Positions 1 to 15,141 of a stretch of 64,000 bases of DNA are shown here, one piece after another (position 1 is the stretch's first letter; the number at the start of each line of letters is the position of its first letter). The notes under the pieces are model-generated. The model was given only the letters and a program-made list of their open reading frames with translations, made no database searches and was not told the origin of the DNA. A program made the position numbers and the translations under genes. This stretch comes from Chrysomallon squamiferum (lineage: Eukaryota > Mollusca > Gastropoda > Neomphalida > Peltospiridae). The DNA lies in the NCBI GenBank assembly GCA_012295275.1, contig CM022670.1, positions 29,339,938 through 29,403,937 of the forward strand. Reading direction: 5' to 3'.

Positions 1-3000
1 TACTAATGTTATATGAACAAGTTCTGTTTATCTTTAGTACAAAGTGGATAAAACAGTCAGTTGAGTAATCAGCCCAGAGACACCTTGATTAATGGTGGCT
101 TGAATCCAGTACATGTTGAAAATATATTATTATGGCCATTAATTATTTGTATCATGTCTGAATTGTTATGAGTATGGCTGTTATATTGCAAACAAATAGT
201 CTTAATACCTTTTGTATACTTATAACTGATTGTTTTATTTTGGAGATCAACTTGAGTTGAAAATAAAGTATAATAATTGTAAAATATGCATTTATACGTT
301 ATGAAAACTAATAAAATTAAATTAAAAATAATAAAAAAATAATCCTGATATATAACATTTCCCAGTGAATAGTGTGCTTACATTTTTGCCAGTGATATTT
401 GAATCTAATCTTTGTTAATAATGAAAGTATAACTATAATGTAAAAAACTAAATTGACTAAATATCTTACATGATTCTATACATATACATTATACATATAC
501 AGTGACACCCTCACTCTTACTGTAGACAGGAATATTGGGTTTAGTGTATAATATCCAATACAAATAATATATAATATAAACAACTTTAGCCATAACAACT
601 CTGATTACAAGCTGATAAATATTGTAACTTTATCAAAGTATTATTATTCATTCTTGCATGTTTATGTTCAACTGGAGAATACATCATTGTATTTTCACTT
701 TAAAGAAATTGTTTGTGTCTGTTTACACACCTGTTCTAACTCGTCCAAATCAGAGAAGTTGAAATGTGAAAACTGTATTTGTAGTCACATTGTATCTATT
801 CTGACTTGAAATTGTTTGGTCAAAATACACAGATTGAGAAAATATATTTAAATTCTTGAAAAAAATAATGAAAAATTAAAATTTCAAAAAAATAAATAAA
901 TTTCAAAAAAAGATAAAGTATTACAAAAAAGCCCATGTATAAAAAAACAAACAAAAAAACAATGAATAGACAAGAATATAACAGTATAAGCAGTGCATTC
1001 TCTACTGTCATATATAACAGGATTATAGATCTTATGACAATCTCTATCTGAAATACTGCTGAACTGTGATCATTTTGGTAAATAAATGAATGTTTAAAAC
1101 TCCAGCACAAAAATATCTCTGCCATTGCATTATCAAGGGGATAAATAAATACGTTCCAGGGTGTAAACATGGAATTTTAGTTCAGATGCATTAGACTAAA
1201 GCATGCAATTAAAAATACAATGACTGATTATTATTCACATTCATTATAACTTAAAAATGGAGCATATATTTTTATATAGTGGAACAACAAATTTGACAGA
1301 AAATTTCAAACCTAATTTAGCACTTTATTGTTGTTGTCGCTGCTGCTACTGCTGCTGCTGCATATTTGCTTTGACATAATTGACATTTTCTTACACATAA
1401 GCACATACTAAATGACACACTGTCAGAAAGACACACACAAACAAAACACATCTCTGACAGTGACTCTACTCTCTCACTGACTGTAGATGGGATTGATCAA
1501 CTTGAAGTGTGTTTATACAGACCGGCTTTAGTGTATTTCATCCATGACCTCACTTTGACTGGATAATGGTGATGGAGCACTTTCTGATACAGGAGATCAA
1601 ACATTTCTTTGATTGGTTGACACATTCTAGACATAAGTAAAACCTGAAGGTGTTAAAACATGTTTTGAACATAATGGAAAATCTTAAAAACAAAAACCCA
1701 TCATGAAAGATGATAATAAATAACATAGTTAGTGCCTGCATGGAGAATTAAAAAAAAAAATTGTTATAGGGTTGAGGATGTTGATTATGAGTAATGTTAG
1801 CGTATCACCAGGGCAGCCACATGCCATAAAAATGCTACACCAGTGTCTGGGAATTCATTAGTCTGACAGTGGAATTTTCATTTGTTTTCACTTGACAGAA
1901 AGACATGTTACATTTCTGTCTTGTGCTGGTGCAAGTCAGCAGCCTGTCTCACACACTGAAAATTCTGTTCAGTCGGCCTTTCAGGTTTATTGTGCGAATC
2001 AGTCAGATGTACACTTGACATTTATACCAGCAGTTTCATCAGCATAATCCTTCTGTCATTTCTCCACTTTTTTTTAATTATATTGTTTGTGTCTGACAAT
2101 GCAGACGTAATTCAGCATTTTACGCTGACCTTTTGCAAAAAGCTGATTTTACAATTGCACATCACAACTACCATAGACTGCATCATTTTGATTATCAGAA
2201 ATCTTGTATACCTAAAATAAATTTATAGAATCAATAGTGCTATTTTTTGCCTATTGTTAATATTATATAATTTTATTTTGTTTTTGTGTGCAAATTATGG
2301 ACAATATATAATAAAAACAGTATGTGGTTTATGAAATAATATGGAGAATGAAAAGTATAACAAGGCAACACATATTTGATAAAGGTTAACTTTATGTGAA
2401 GAAATTCTGGCCTCACATTTTTGGCTAGCATTCAGGTTTCTTATAGCAGCACAGTTCTGCTTTAATGTGTTATTTACTAAAATTGCAAAATTTATAATAG
2501 TATTTCATCCTCACAAAATAGTGTGTTGTATCAACCATTGTGTAACATATGTTATGTTCTAAATACAGTTACAACTACATCAGATATGCCAGGCACAGCT
2601 TCCCAGGTTGTCAGGTGATTTAGATTTTGTTATTAGTGATAATACAGTATTAGCTAATCATACAAGCACACATTCTCTAATGATTTGTAACCCTTTGCTA
2701 TCAGTGTCCACCTGGACAGTACACATACACCTGGTACAACAGAGACATATGGTGACTCAGAAAGCTGCTGGTATGACATACTGGATGTTAGCAATCTCAG
2801 ATATTACACTGTATTATTCACTGATCAGTTGCTACATCATTTATTACATGGCAGAGTTTTGATAAGCTTTCTTCCTAACATCTAAATGAAACAAACTTTA
2901 ATTATAAAGTATTAAATTCATAGATTTTAAATGGGACATGGAAGCCAAATTGATAATTTTCTGATTAAAACTAATTTTCCAACTGTCTTCTTGGCAGTTT

Positions 3001-4695
3001 TTATTTTATTTTTCGATTTTGTTTCATTCCTGTCTGCAGTATGTCTTTGGTTAGAACAATCTCAGACAGGGTGGGAGATGAGTTTACTGATCTTTCTGGC
3101 AGCCTGCAATCATGACACCTGTTGTTGTTGCTGCCACATTAACTTTCAGAAGAAAATTAACAGTTTTCAAGTGAAGTGAAATTTGGCTCTGAGTTATTTT
3201 CAATAAAAATATATAAACAGCTTTACTTTCAAAATTAAACAGATTTCACATTCAGGAAATGTTTTTCACTAGCAGTTTTAAACCACTAATATATGTGTCT
3301 CATGTAAATTGCTAAACCAACTTGCCAGCCATGCAGTTCTTCTTATATGGACTGATGGAAAATAGTGACATATGTTTCCACAAAGGTTAGTGCTAGCACA
3401 GCCCAGTACACCACACTAATGGAATGACTCTCACTTGTTGATTTGATCAAACCACACCACAGATGTGTGTTCTACAACCATAGCTGGAATCTAAACGTAG
3501 GTGAATGTCAAATTCCATACCACAGTTTTGTCAGAATAAAGAATTTTTAATGCTTGGTGGTTAGCCTTATTTTGGAGTTTTATTTATGTTTGAACTGTTG
3601 TTTTTAAATTATTGTGTTGTCTGAGCAGGTATGAGTGTGTATATTTGGGGAATAAGTTTATGATGAAGTTATCTTTACTGACACTCCAGTTAAACTGGAA
3701 AACTTAAAATCATAGATACACAGAATCATAAAAGTGATAAACACATTTGTGTTATTACCTGTTTTAATGGTTATTATAACTATTTCTGTCTGCAGCAGGT
3801 AATATTTATAAGCCTAAGGTAATGGCTGAAAGCTGTTAACCAAACTTCTTTATTTTGGGAGCACTGTTGATAACGGTGTACATTAATAGTTCATGTAGTA
3901 GCCATAATGAAAAGGTCAGCTGACACGTGTGATTGAGAGGGAAAAACATTGTACTTTGGTAATAAATTTGTTACTGCTTTATTAGAACACTGACTTTATT
4001 TATTTGAGATACACAACGGTCTATTTATGTGTTTAAATATGTTTTTAAACATGCACCATCATCTGTCAACTTTATACTCTTTAAATGGCACACTTCGTTT
4101 TAAAGCTTTTCTCTTTTTCTGAATAATAAAACAGAAATAAAATACTTAATGTACCTTTCTTGATAACAATTAAAAGTACTAACATCTTTATTATTAGTAT
4201 GTTATTAGCACAGCTGACACATCTGTCAGTGTTTTTGTTTTCTATTCAGGATAAAACATCATTAATTCTGAGTATAGAAGTTGAAAAAAAATGAAGGGAG
4301 GAAAAACAATCATTAATTTTTATGTTGTCATTATTTATTATTAGCAAAGGATGCACAACCTAAAAAAAGGTGAAAAAATCTTGGAAGCAAATTAAATTAA
4401 TATTTCTACCTTTCATTTGGGTATTTACAGTTTCTGTCAGATTTGTTCATGAACATGACAAACCTGAAACAAAACCTTTTTTTTTCTTTCTATAATTACA
4501 TAACTGTAACTTGTGATCAAAGCTTAGACTTGAATCTTTGATGCACTGCACTGTTTAAATTATTTAGCCTGTCTGCTATATTTACCTTCTTTTACATCTA
4601 AGACTTTGTCAATAACTTATTTTGTCTGAATCCATTGATTATTCACAGAAAGAGTTTTGTTCAAATATGTTCATATTACATCTTCTGCTACAACA

Positions 4696-4696
<1 letters not shown>

Positions 4697-4759
<63 letters not shown>
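4697..4759. repeat. (GT)n microsatellite
   Basis: Uninterrupted TG dinucleotides over about 60 bp; a shorter impure run lies at 4949-4978. Non-coding. Confidence 0.95.
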
Positions 4760-4762
<3 letters not shown>

Positions 4763-5384
4763 ACTGTAAGGTTTATTGTTTGATGGTTTTTGTTTTTGAG
4801 TATTAAACATTTTAATATTACTGGTTATAAAAAGACAAATATTTCTTATGTTATAATGATAATATATGGAACACCAAAATGAAAATATCTCAGAGGATGT
4901 ATTACAGAGGCCTAATTCTGAAAATCTGGTATCTGTCTGTCTGTCTGAGTGTGTGTGTGTGTGTGTGTATGTGTGTGTTCTAACAGCAAATAAAGAAAAC
5001 TGAGATTATTTCGGAGTCAGGTAAAAAGTAAAGCTGTTTATTTATTAAGACAGGTTAGCTCTTGTTTCAAAGACATTGTTGAAACAATTTCTTAAATGAG
5101 AAAACACACATGTTCAACTTGGTCGTAATAGCTTAATTTGTTTGGTTGTAACAACTTAATAGAATACATTCCATCTTGCTAACATATCTCTAGAATGCAG
5201 GCTAACATTCCATGACTTAACATCTGCATAACCGTGTGCTGATAGTAATACATAATGTGTTATGGTATCTTATTTAAATATTTCTCTACATTTATTCATT
5301 TATTATTACTAATAGTACATTAACTGTTATGTTAATGTAACTCAAGGACTGGATTATTAGATCAGTCACTATTGTGCTCATTTT

Positions 5385-5460
5385 TCTGTTTCCGTTTTGT
5401 CTTCTACCATTGGTATATCAAAGTACATGGTACATGCTGTCCTGCAGATCTTTATGTTTT
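5385..5460 (+). mobile_element. short SINE-like fragment
   Basis: 'cttctaccattggtatatca', then 'aagtacatggtacatgctgt' and 'cctgcagatc' resemble the central block (ctggtatatcaaag..atggtatgtgctgtcctg) of the family. Only this block is present. Confidence 0.4.
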
Positions 5461-8400
5461 ATGTAAACATCACTACAGTTAATTGTACAAAAGCTCTGAA
5501 AAGACCTCACAATAGATAAGCAGATTTCTTATTTTCAAATTTCATCATCCAAAGAAATGACAAAAAAATTTATAATTGAAAGAAAATCTTTTATTCAAAA
5601 TCCAGTATCTCTTATAAGTAATAAACTGGGTTGACATATATATGCAAAAATATATATATTCGGTATGTTCCCAAAACTGGCAGTCACCAGTAATCCACTT
5701 CCAGAAATGGTGAAAACTGGCATCAGCAATTAAGGCCAAATTAGATGCATGGGGATAACAAGATATGTGAAGAACAGAAGGGACGATTAACGAGATTAAC
5801 CTTAATGAGCAGTGAAGAGCAGAGGTGAGCCGGAAAAGAGACTGCAAGAAAATTAATGTTTGGAGACATGAAATTAATGTTATATCTCAGTAAAATTTGG
5901 AGACAGGAAATACTACCAAAAGAAAAGCACAAGCTCTTCCAGCTGGGATTGGAATACGTCACGTGTACCCGGGACATGGCTTCCTACTTGTCAGCTTGCG
6001 GTGGAGTGCTTTCTGGGACATTTCATGTGTAAAGTGTGACTGAATGTCCTACAAATTGTGGACAAAATACTGTTTAACAAAAGTACATCAGTTAAGGTGA
6101 TGTTCCATCAATTATGGTGACAGAACACCAATTAGTAAGGATGAGCAATAAACTGCCAGAAATGGAACAACTGGCGTGTCCAGTTAAGATGTGTTATAAT
6201 CTCACTGCCAGATTTGGGAATGCAGACTTGGGAATAAACCATATATTCATTAATTCTGTTATATTATATTAACTTGATTTCTCTTTGTATTCCGTTTTCA
6301 GGTTATAATTAATATTATTAACAGGTTCACTGGCCAGCTTATTTGTTGTAAATACATGTTATTGACATAAAATGTGATCACAGGAAGCCATTATTTGTTA
6401 TTTGGAAATGTGCAGACAGGTCAGATTACAATATTACTCTGTATAGCACTTTGATACTGAGTTGTTGTTTTTGTATTTTTATTATTGTAATATTAAGTTT
6501 AAAACAAAATACAAAAGGTATTTAGGAACTATAAATATATATATATATAAAAATATAGCTGTTTCATTCATAAAAATAATAGAATAATGAAAAATTGTTC
6601 TATCCGATGATGCACACAACATATTTTTAAGATCTGATTGTGTAGCATCAAACATGTGGTTAAAGACTGCCCAGAAAATTTTAACTCTTTTCAAGGTGTG
6701 GGCTACTCATTTTCAGTTTACTAGCAATGGATTTTTTATTGTAGTTTTTGACAAACAGGAATATCACATAGCAACAGTGTTTGAAAAACAAAGGATGAGC
6801 TACAAACCATTCCTTAAACTAGTCTACTGCAACCTAATCTGATTACCCTGTTCATACACCTGACACTAAGTACATTAGCAATGACCACAGGCTCATAAAC
6901 TATTGTTTCTACATGCAGATAACCACATTTCTAAGAGAAGCAGTAATCTATGAAAGACAATAAATTAGTTATTGCAGACATGTGTGAGTGCTCATTATTT
7001 CCAAGCAGAAGTCTTTCAGCTGAATAAATTTGAGTTGTGCAAGTGTGAATTCAGCTAACGAGTATTTTTCGCAGCTTAATCGGAAATGCATTAGGTAGCC
7101 TTTAATTGAATTTTGCAGTTCTGCCAGTATGGTGATATTTGCAGTATATTTTATTCATGAACCTATTTGCTAATACAGTAATATGAAATATGAAAGTGGC
7201 TGACTGTACTGAAACCATTGATCTGTGAGAGCTTACTTCTTCTGTGCTGACTTGTATTTCTACTTAAATGAAGAATCTGTAGATCTCATGAAAAATACAG
7301 GCAGCATGTCTAAAAATGATTGATTCACCAGTGCTGCTTAGTCAGTTTTCTCACATCATTAACTTCACTCACTGTCTGATATTCTTCTGTCTGTCCTTGT
7401 TCTCATGATGTAAAAGTTAGACATGTGCTGCAGAAACAAATGAAAGCATTTCAGTAAGCAGAGCTCTGTGTTGAAAGAAAGTCTTCATGCCAGACAGCAA
7501 CTTATCATTATCCATGTTACTCACAAATTGAAATCTCTTCTAATAAAGATCAGACATTTATATGGACTGACAGTATAACAGCTTCTTCTGCAGTCTTAAT
7601 TATAAGTATAATCATTCTGTTCTCACACAAAATAGACAGTTTAATACTGTTTTAGATATCAGCTCAGATAAAAGGTGAAGAAAGAACCAGAATCGTACAA
7701 ACCATTTTAATTCCTTTGGGTTTATATGCTTGGATGTTATTGATGGTGGTGGTGAAAATAATTATTTAAACTGAAAACCATATTAAAACTTAATTATTTC
7801 TGAATTATCTTATCAGAATATGAGCACACTTTGAAAATAAATTTGGGTATTTGTTTGTAAAGACAAAATTTCATATAGTTTGAAAATAACTATCAAAATG
7901 GAAATATATAAAGATAATAGTAAAATTACATGCTGGTAATAAATTCATTACTAATAAAAAATGACTTCTTTCTTCCTTTATTAAAAAGCACGCACAGAAA
8001 GCACTTTTCCCACATTATTTAATAATGTCTAAATTTGATTGCATGTGTTTATCCTGCCATTTGTGTAAGGCATTAGGCCACATACAGCTCTTATTGACCT
8101 TTCAGTTGTCCCAAATTAAGGGTAATGTGCAGGGAAGGCCAGCAGAACTGTTGTTGATATACTAATGTGTCAGCTATAATGATAACAGGTACAGATTGCT
8201 TTAAAATGTTAATCCAGAAAATAGCAGTATGTTGTTACATTGTCTGTGTCTGAGTTCACCACTTTTAAAGGTTATTTCATTGGATATCCCAGGGGTCAGC
8301 TGAAAGTGTAAAATAATGATTCCAGCCCATTTAGAGCAGCAGGCCAAATCATCTGATTTTGCAAAGTAGGAAGATAATTTGCACTGGAATAGAATTTTGG

Positions 8401-10734
8401 TTGGACTGACTGATACAGTATGAATGCCATTAGCCCCATTTAAAGTGATTATAGAAAGTTACTGTTTATCACCCAAAGCCTTTATTTTAAAATATTAGGT
8501 TATTTAAAATGCTTGCCTGGTAATGTTTATTTTTGTTCATTTTATTGTTAATAATTTTCAAACACTGACTGAAGCAGTGACCTGCATCTGTTATTTCCCA
8601 GTCTTTCCCAGACAAATGAAAACTGAAATTCAATCTCATGAATTTTATTCTAGGTAGTGCAAATGATTTCAAAGTTAAACTAATAGTTGATACCCCAGAG
8701 TAGCAGGAAAAAAAGAGAAAATGTTTACCCCATGTAGAACTATATTTTAATAAAGAATGTGTACATTTCACCAAACAAATAATAAAATACAGACCACGTA
8801 TGTTGTATAAGTATATACTTTATGAATTTTATTCACCTTCCTCTTACCAACTCTCATACAAACAAAAATTTAAATAACAGTAGCAGGTAATTTCATGTTC
8901 TGATTATTTAAGAAATGTTAAAGCAGTAACACAGTACTTGTATTTTTCTTTTCTTAATTTGCAGTAACATTGTTTTCTTGACATGCTGAAACCAAAAATG
9001 CATTTGAAAAAAAGATTTTATTTCTTGCAGACATTCAAGTCACTCAGAAAACATGATCACTATTGTTGTTGTTTGTTTTTTTCATTTTCTGAATACATGC
9101 AATAAAAACTATGTTTATCTGAACCCATGATACCATCTTGTCCAGCCATTAGTTTTATTTAAATCTAATGATACACATTTTCCTCAAACCAAAATGAATC
9201 AGTCACTAAACTTAGTTATGTTCAAATCTGAGTACAACCATATTTCATTACAAACACAGTAATGGGAAAAAAACATAATCTTTGACAACATAACTGACTT
9301 TTAGAAAAGTCACTACTTGTATTAGTTTGCCCCCAAAAAATTAAAACACCAGCACTGGTGTTTTAAATGAACAAGGCAAGTTCAGAAAATTACTTTGGTT
9401 CACTTAGAAATGCAATAAACAAAATTAATGTGTAATATGCTATTATTTATTTATTAGTAGTAGTAGTAGTATGAGATCTTCTGTTTTTGTCTTTTGGTTA
9501 ATGTTTAATTTCTGAAAATGAATATTGCTAAAACATAATCAAGGCAGTGTTTAATGTATTTTGTACAAAATAGATAAATATTTATGCCGAATGTTTGACA
9601 TGAAAGTAAGTCATAAATTATAATGTTTAATAAGCTGGAATACACCAGTTCTGTGCATCATATTACATTCTTTTGTGGAGCATGAAGCATTCAGAGCTGT
9701 CAGTTTGAATCCTTCCTTACTGCAGTTCAACCATAGGAGAGGTTGTAAAGTCAGACATTCATTAAAAAACTGACAATCTCTTCATACTGCATTCCTTGTG
9801 GTTATTGTATTATTGTTATGGCTTAGAATTAAGATGGTTTTGTTTTGTTTTATTTATTTATTTATTTATTTTAAACTTTTAAATCTCTTGATTTCTTTCT
9901 TGATTTGTTTTGATTCTATTTTGTGATTTTTAATTTTTGTAAACATTTTTTTTTTAATTGGATTGTTGTTATTTATTTTATTTTTTTGATGGGTCTTTAA
10001 TGGAAATTTAATTTATTTTAAATTCTTTTTTTTTAATTTTAATGATAAAATGTTTTTCTAAGTATCATTTCTAATTTATAAAAATAATGTGTTCATTGTA
10101 CAGAAATCTTCCTTGTACTGGTTACAGTTACAATATTTCACAGCCACATTTTAGATTTTTCATTTGAATTGCAAATGTTTTGTGTACACATTTTTGTACA
10201 CATTGTTGTACAAATTTACTTGTTTCTGCATTCTTTGTTGGTTCTGATCAAACATATCCAGATGTCAGTAATTTGAATGTGTAATTCTCTTGTGTCAGGG
10301 CAGAGTGTGTAGATAGGAGATGTTCTCACAAAATCAGTTACAGAAATGAAATCTGGGGTATTGATTTTGATTTATGCAGCTGAACTGAGGCAAATTTGTT
10401 ACTGCTACCACTTGTCAGTGTCTGAATGACATACTTGAAGTGCAACAGTCATTGTAGAATGACAGCATTTATTATTATTTTGTATAATTATATACATCTG
10501 GTGAAATTATTAAATTATTATTATGACTGTTATTGTTGTTATTATTATTATATTATTATTATTACTACTTTATATGACATGCTGTTTGTGATGACATTAG
10601 TGAAGGTTATGTCAGTGATCTCATTCTTAATATTCAGCTGCTTGATAGGAAGTGTTACCTGTACCTGAGGTGTGGGTCAAGTTACGATGTAATGAGTCAG
10701 AGTTTCGTAGGAGTGCTCAGTGACATGTCCCATA

Positions 10735-10965
10735 AAATTAATACAAAACACATAATTCATGACATTAAAACAAGACACAAAATTCATAACATTAATACAA
10801 AACACATAATTCATGACATTAATACAAAGCACATAATTCATGAATTAATATAAAAATATAATTTATGACATTAATATAAATCATGTAATTCATGACAAAA
10901 ATATAAAATACATAATTCATGACAATAATATAAAACAAACAATTCACAAAATTAATAACAATAAA
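10735..10965. repeat. 27-bp minisatellite, about eight copies
   Basis: Units of roughly 27 bp containing 'ataattcatgacattaatac' and an 'aaaacac' spacer, with increasing divergence toward the right end ('aattcacaaaattaat'). Lies in the non-coding upstream stretch. Confidence 0.85.
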
Positions 10966-11494
10966 AAAAATGTTACTCATTAATTAATATTAACACATAT
11001 GTCATAAAATTCATATAAAAAAAACGACAATCATTAAAAGAATATATAAAAAAAATCAAATCTACACGTATCATAATAATGTAAAAATACTTAATTCAAA
11101 GTTATTATAAAAATATGCAGAACTATCAGCATCTGACTTGATCACAGCTTTGAATTTGTTACAAAATTCTCTGATGAAAACCTACAATTGCCTGTGCATA
11201 CAATGATTTTTTTTTCTTTAAAATTACTCTAAATCAAATGGTGGACATAGTGTAATTAATAGTCTGTTGTTCCTCTTCTAAACTTCAACAAATGAAGAGA
11301 TTTGAAGTAAATAATTACAGTGTTATAAATTTATGTGGCCCTTTGGCTTTACAGTTAAATCGAGCAGTATTTCAGTCCCATTTAAACATACACTGGCAAA
11401 TGTCCTTGACATACTTATGATACTAATATTTATATTTATATGAGGCTTAGTTGCAGTATTATCTTAAGAAAATATTGTTTTCTAAACATGGGGA

Positions 11495-11755
11495 ATGGAT
11501 TAGAGCACAAAGCCTGGTCAGTGCAGCAAGTGGACTATTTCCTGTTCTAGCCAGAGTTCCTCCACACCTGGGGGTATCAAAGGACAAAGTATGTGCTTTC
11601 CTATGGGAAAATGTAAATAGATTACTAATTGATACCAGCAGTGTGTTTCCTTTCTCATCCATAAACCAAAATACCATAAATTTGATACTTTGTAACCCCT
11701 GACAGTAAGATGTTTTAAGCTTTCATTAAACAAATATTCATTACTGAGAAAGGTT
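11495..11755 (+). mobile_element. degenerate SINE-like element (molluscan family)
   Basis: The copy carries the family's block order: 'agtggactatttcctg', 'ttctagccag', 'gtatcaaaggacaaagtatg', 'ctttcctatgggaaaatg', a 'gtttcctttctcat' block, and a tail near 'cattaaacaaatattcatta'. I recognise this order from mollusc genomes but cannot confirm it by search. It is non-coding; open frames on both strands over it are spurious. Confidence 0.6.
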
Positions 11756-12154
11756 TTGTATGCTTTTAGTACAATGACCTGGCCTATTCATTGTTTAAGG
11801 TGATAGATATTACAGTAACAGTCTGTGTTTGTGTTATTATTGTTGTATCCATGGGAAGGTTACAACCAGTTTTCTCTTGTGATAAACATCATGACAGTAT
11901 AAAGAACATATAAGCTGTTTACAAGATTTTGTTTTCTGATTGTATTGTAATTTCTTGTGTGTCTGATTAATACTGCAGTCTATTAGCTAGAGGCCCCGGA
12001 TTCTTGTCTGTTACTTGGAAACATGTAAGCCAGTTACACCCAAAATCCTGTAAAGCTATAGTTGCCATTGTTAATATGTTATTGACTGGCAAGCTGTATT
12101 TTGTTAAGGCTGATAACTAATTGTTTAAATATTACAACATGGAAGAAACAAACT

Positions 12155-12198
<44 letters not shown>

Positions 12199-12682
12199 AA
12201 TCCTATTTAAATAATCATTAAAAATTAGTGTTTTCAGAAAATGTATATATACCTCTTTTTTTTTTTTAAATTAATTAAAAGCCATCCTGAAAAGAAGTAA
12301 TTTTTAAATTGATCTTTGTGTAATATTAATATTTCTGTGTTTATACAGTTATAAACTAACTTTGCTTATCAGATATGCCTGAAGCAAAAAAAACAAAAAA
12401 ACTCTCTGGGTGTTGGCAGTGACAATGTGTGTCATAATCCAGTTTACTGTGATCAAGGTGTTCTTTCATACACAGAGCTGTAAGTGACCTACTTTATAAC
12501 ATAGGATGGGACAAACACAATGGCAGCGTTATTTTTCTAGCAACCCATTGAAGTGACATGTCAAAATTTCCTCTGTGAAAAAGACAACAATGACAATTGT
12601 ATTAAATCAGCAGTCTGTACAGTAGACCCACAGTTTGTGATGGTAATCTGCATAACATTGTTTGTCAGTAAACACAGTGATA

Positions 12683-12762
12683 ACCTTTCCCATTCCAGCT
12701 AATACATGGTGACTGGGTTACTTTCATGTTTATGGGAAGGTGCATATCAAAAAACGTTATTT
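12683..12762 (+). mobile_element. short SINE-like fragment
   Basis: 'tttcccattccagctaatac', then 'ggtgactgg' and 'tttatgggaaggtgcatatc' resemble the middle of the same family with an internal deletion. Only about 80 bp is alignable by eye. Confidence 0.35.
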
Positions 12763-12799
12763 AGTTTTATTATCAGTAAGAGTAACATTTTTTCTTCAA

Positions 12800-12965
12800 T
12801 TATTGCTAAAGAATAATAATTCTTTTTAACATGTCTTTCTAAATGGCCCTTCATTAGTACAAATTTTATTGTTATTTTGCACAGACTTAATACAGTTATT
12901 TTGATGCCCAGGTATTTAGTGGAAGTTTGAATTTGTGAGCTGTTCAGTAGAGATTGATATTACAG
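12800..12965 (+). repeat. diverged duplicate, copy A
   Basis: Aligns by eye with 15142-15300 over about 160 bp: 'gaataataattctttttaac', 'atgtctttctaaatggccct', 'attttgcacagacttaatac' followed by 'agttattttgat', and 'gtttgaatttgtgagctgtt'. Identity looks around three quarters. Non-coding in all frames. Confidence 0.7.
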
Positions 12966-14129
12966 GAAACATTAATGCCATTAATATTACAGTATATTAA
13001 ATAACTATTCATTTCAGTAACATATCCCAAATCCAGAATTTAAAACCACTGAAGTTTGCTTCTTTCATTCTTTAAAGGATTATTTAAAAAAAAAAAGTAT
13101 AGTCTTTTTAACTTGAATACAAAAATCCTTTCCATAATTACACTTAAGCTTCTACGTTTGGGCACTGCAGTGCAAATATAATCAAGCTACTAAAGTAATA
13201 TATATTATATAGTATGAAGTGTGACATTAATCCGTAATCCAGTTATGTTACAGTTTCAAGCTGAAAAAAGTCAGACAATACAACTGTGGTTCTAATTCAG
13301 ACTTCAAATATTTAAAATTGAGATTTTGCAGTTTAAAGGATAAACCAATAATACATTTTATTTTCTGTTCTTGAAGAATAAATATGATTCAGTTCTTATT
13401 GGGTTTTGTTGATATATATTTTATTTATTTAATTATTTGCCCCTCCCTTTCTCACTGAAACAAAATACAAGGCATTCAAACATTCAGATTGCAGATAAAC
13501 AAACATACAACCTGTACTATCTAAGTGAATCCAGAGTTAAGCTATCTAATAGCCTCTTCCAGGATTCTGTAATTACCTGCCTTTAGCATTGGAAGAATTT
13601 AATCACATCTGATTCCCAGCTCAAGTATGTGGCATCCTGCATGTAGCAATTTACTATTGGCTTTTTGATAGGTTTTATTTTTCAGTAAATGAGTTTACTT
13701 TGACTGTTTCAGTCTGATTAGCAGTTTTAACATGCTCAATGTGCTCTTCCACTCTCGCAGATTGTGTTCTCATCTCATAATGGAATGATTAATGCAGCAG
13801 ATAAACAATGTATCTTGAAACTAAATGCAATTAAATATATAAAAGAAGCAACAGGCTTGGAATATTTTACTTCATTTTTGGCAATTCTTTCTAAAACTTT
13901 ACTTTGTTTTGCTAATTGTCTGAATTTGTATTTTTTTTTATTACCTGAGGTACATTTAATTTAATATTATCAATGTCTTAGCATTCAGCAAAGAGGAAGA
14001 TAAAATTACTGATAATAAAATTTAAATAAATAAATAAATATTATCCTTGACTAAAATTTACATGTATGTAAAAAGTAGGTATTGTAGATTTTTTTCTTGA
14101 GGAGCTGATGAATCCATTCAAGCTCACTG

Positions 14130-14270
14130 TGTTCATTTTTCCCATTCCAACCAGTTTGCTTTGAATAACAAAAGTGAGCTGTAGGTTTTTGTCCTGTCCT
14201 ATCACTTCCTCTGTCACAGAGTCATTATAAAATCACCCATCTGACATCTAATAATCATTTACTCATTTAT
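14130..14270 (+). mobile_element. degenerate SINE-like fragment
   Basis: 'tttttcccattccaaccagt', 'gaataacaaaag', 'gtcctgtcctatcac', 'ttcctctgtcacagagtc' and 'catctgacatctaataatca' follow the family order with substitutions and small deletions. Weaker than the copies at 11495 and 33105. Confidence 0.45.
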
Positions 14271-14369
14271 TTCAAGAAAAAATAAAAATGATTGGCAGAC
14301 CATGTTTTCTTAGCATTGTTATTTTATTGTCATACTTTATTATTAGCAAACGCATTGGTTTAGCAAAGC

Positions 14370-14405
<36 letters not shown>

Positions 14406-14871
14406 TAAACAAAATAATAAAATAAAAATCTTCCCAAAAACTTGTACATTACTAGCCTATAGTATATGTAGTAACTTGTAATTATGTATGTATAGAAATA
14501 TAAAACATGTCAAATATGAATGACAGCAAACTGAACAATACATGACAGTATGACCTCACATAATGCATAGATAACAGTACAATAGCAATATTTAAACACC
14601 TGCATGGTCAGGTATCACTTTACAAAAAATAATTTAGAATTTGAAAAAATAAAGAAAAAAAAACCTTTCCTGTTTAGATTGGTAACACTTACTTTTAAAA
14701 GCTGAGAATTGTTTCAGGTGGAATAAATATTTCATTTGATTAATAACCATTAAGAAGATAATGTTGTTGTTTTTTTACTACATTTCTCAGTTAATGTCAA
14801 ATTTTCAGTTTTCAATTAATTAAGAGAGGTTTATGGCAGTTAATGAACCAAAAAAAAAAAAAAAAAATCAT

Positions 14872-14915
<44 letters not shown>

Positions 14916-15141
14916 ATTTATTTATTTTTGTTAGCTATTATGTATTACAATGTTTAAAAAAAATGAAAAATATATATATATAATTAAAAATCTAACTGAT
15001 TTTCTTTTTAGGAAAGTTTGTCTGTACTTGAATTTTTTTATCAGTTGTCAATCTTTATTTGGCTTATTTATCACATTTTGATTATATCATATGTCAGGCT
15101 GATTATAGCCCCAGGGTCTGATGTGTATTGTTTTTCATATA

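Noticed and set aside
820-1170. 116-codon open frame on the minus strand
   Set aside because: Composition (Phe, Ile, Leu, Tyr) is that of random A+T-rich DNA; no motif and no splice context.
5545-5977. Two overlapping minus-strand open frames (100 and 78 codons)
   Set aside because: Overlapping frames with no known domain; more likely a side effect of the composition islet.
10426-10668. 80-codon open frame with Tyr runs
   Set aside because: Overlaps ATT/TTA microsatellite; no recognisable domain.
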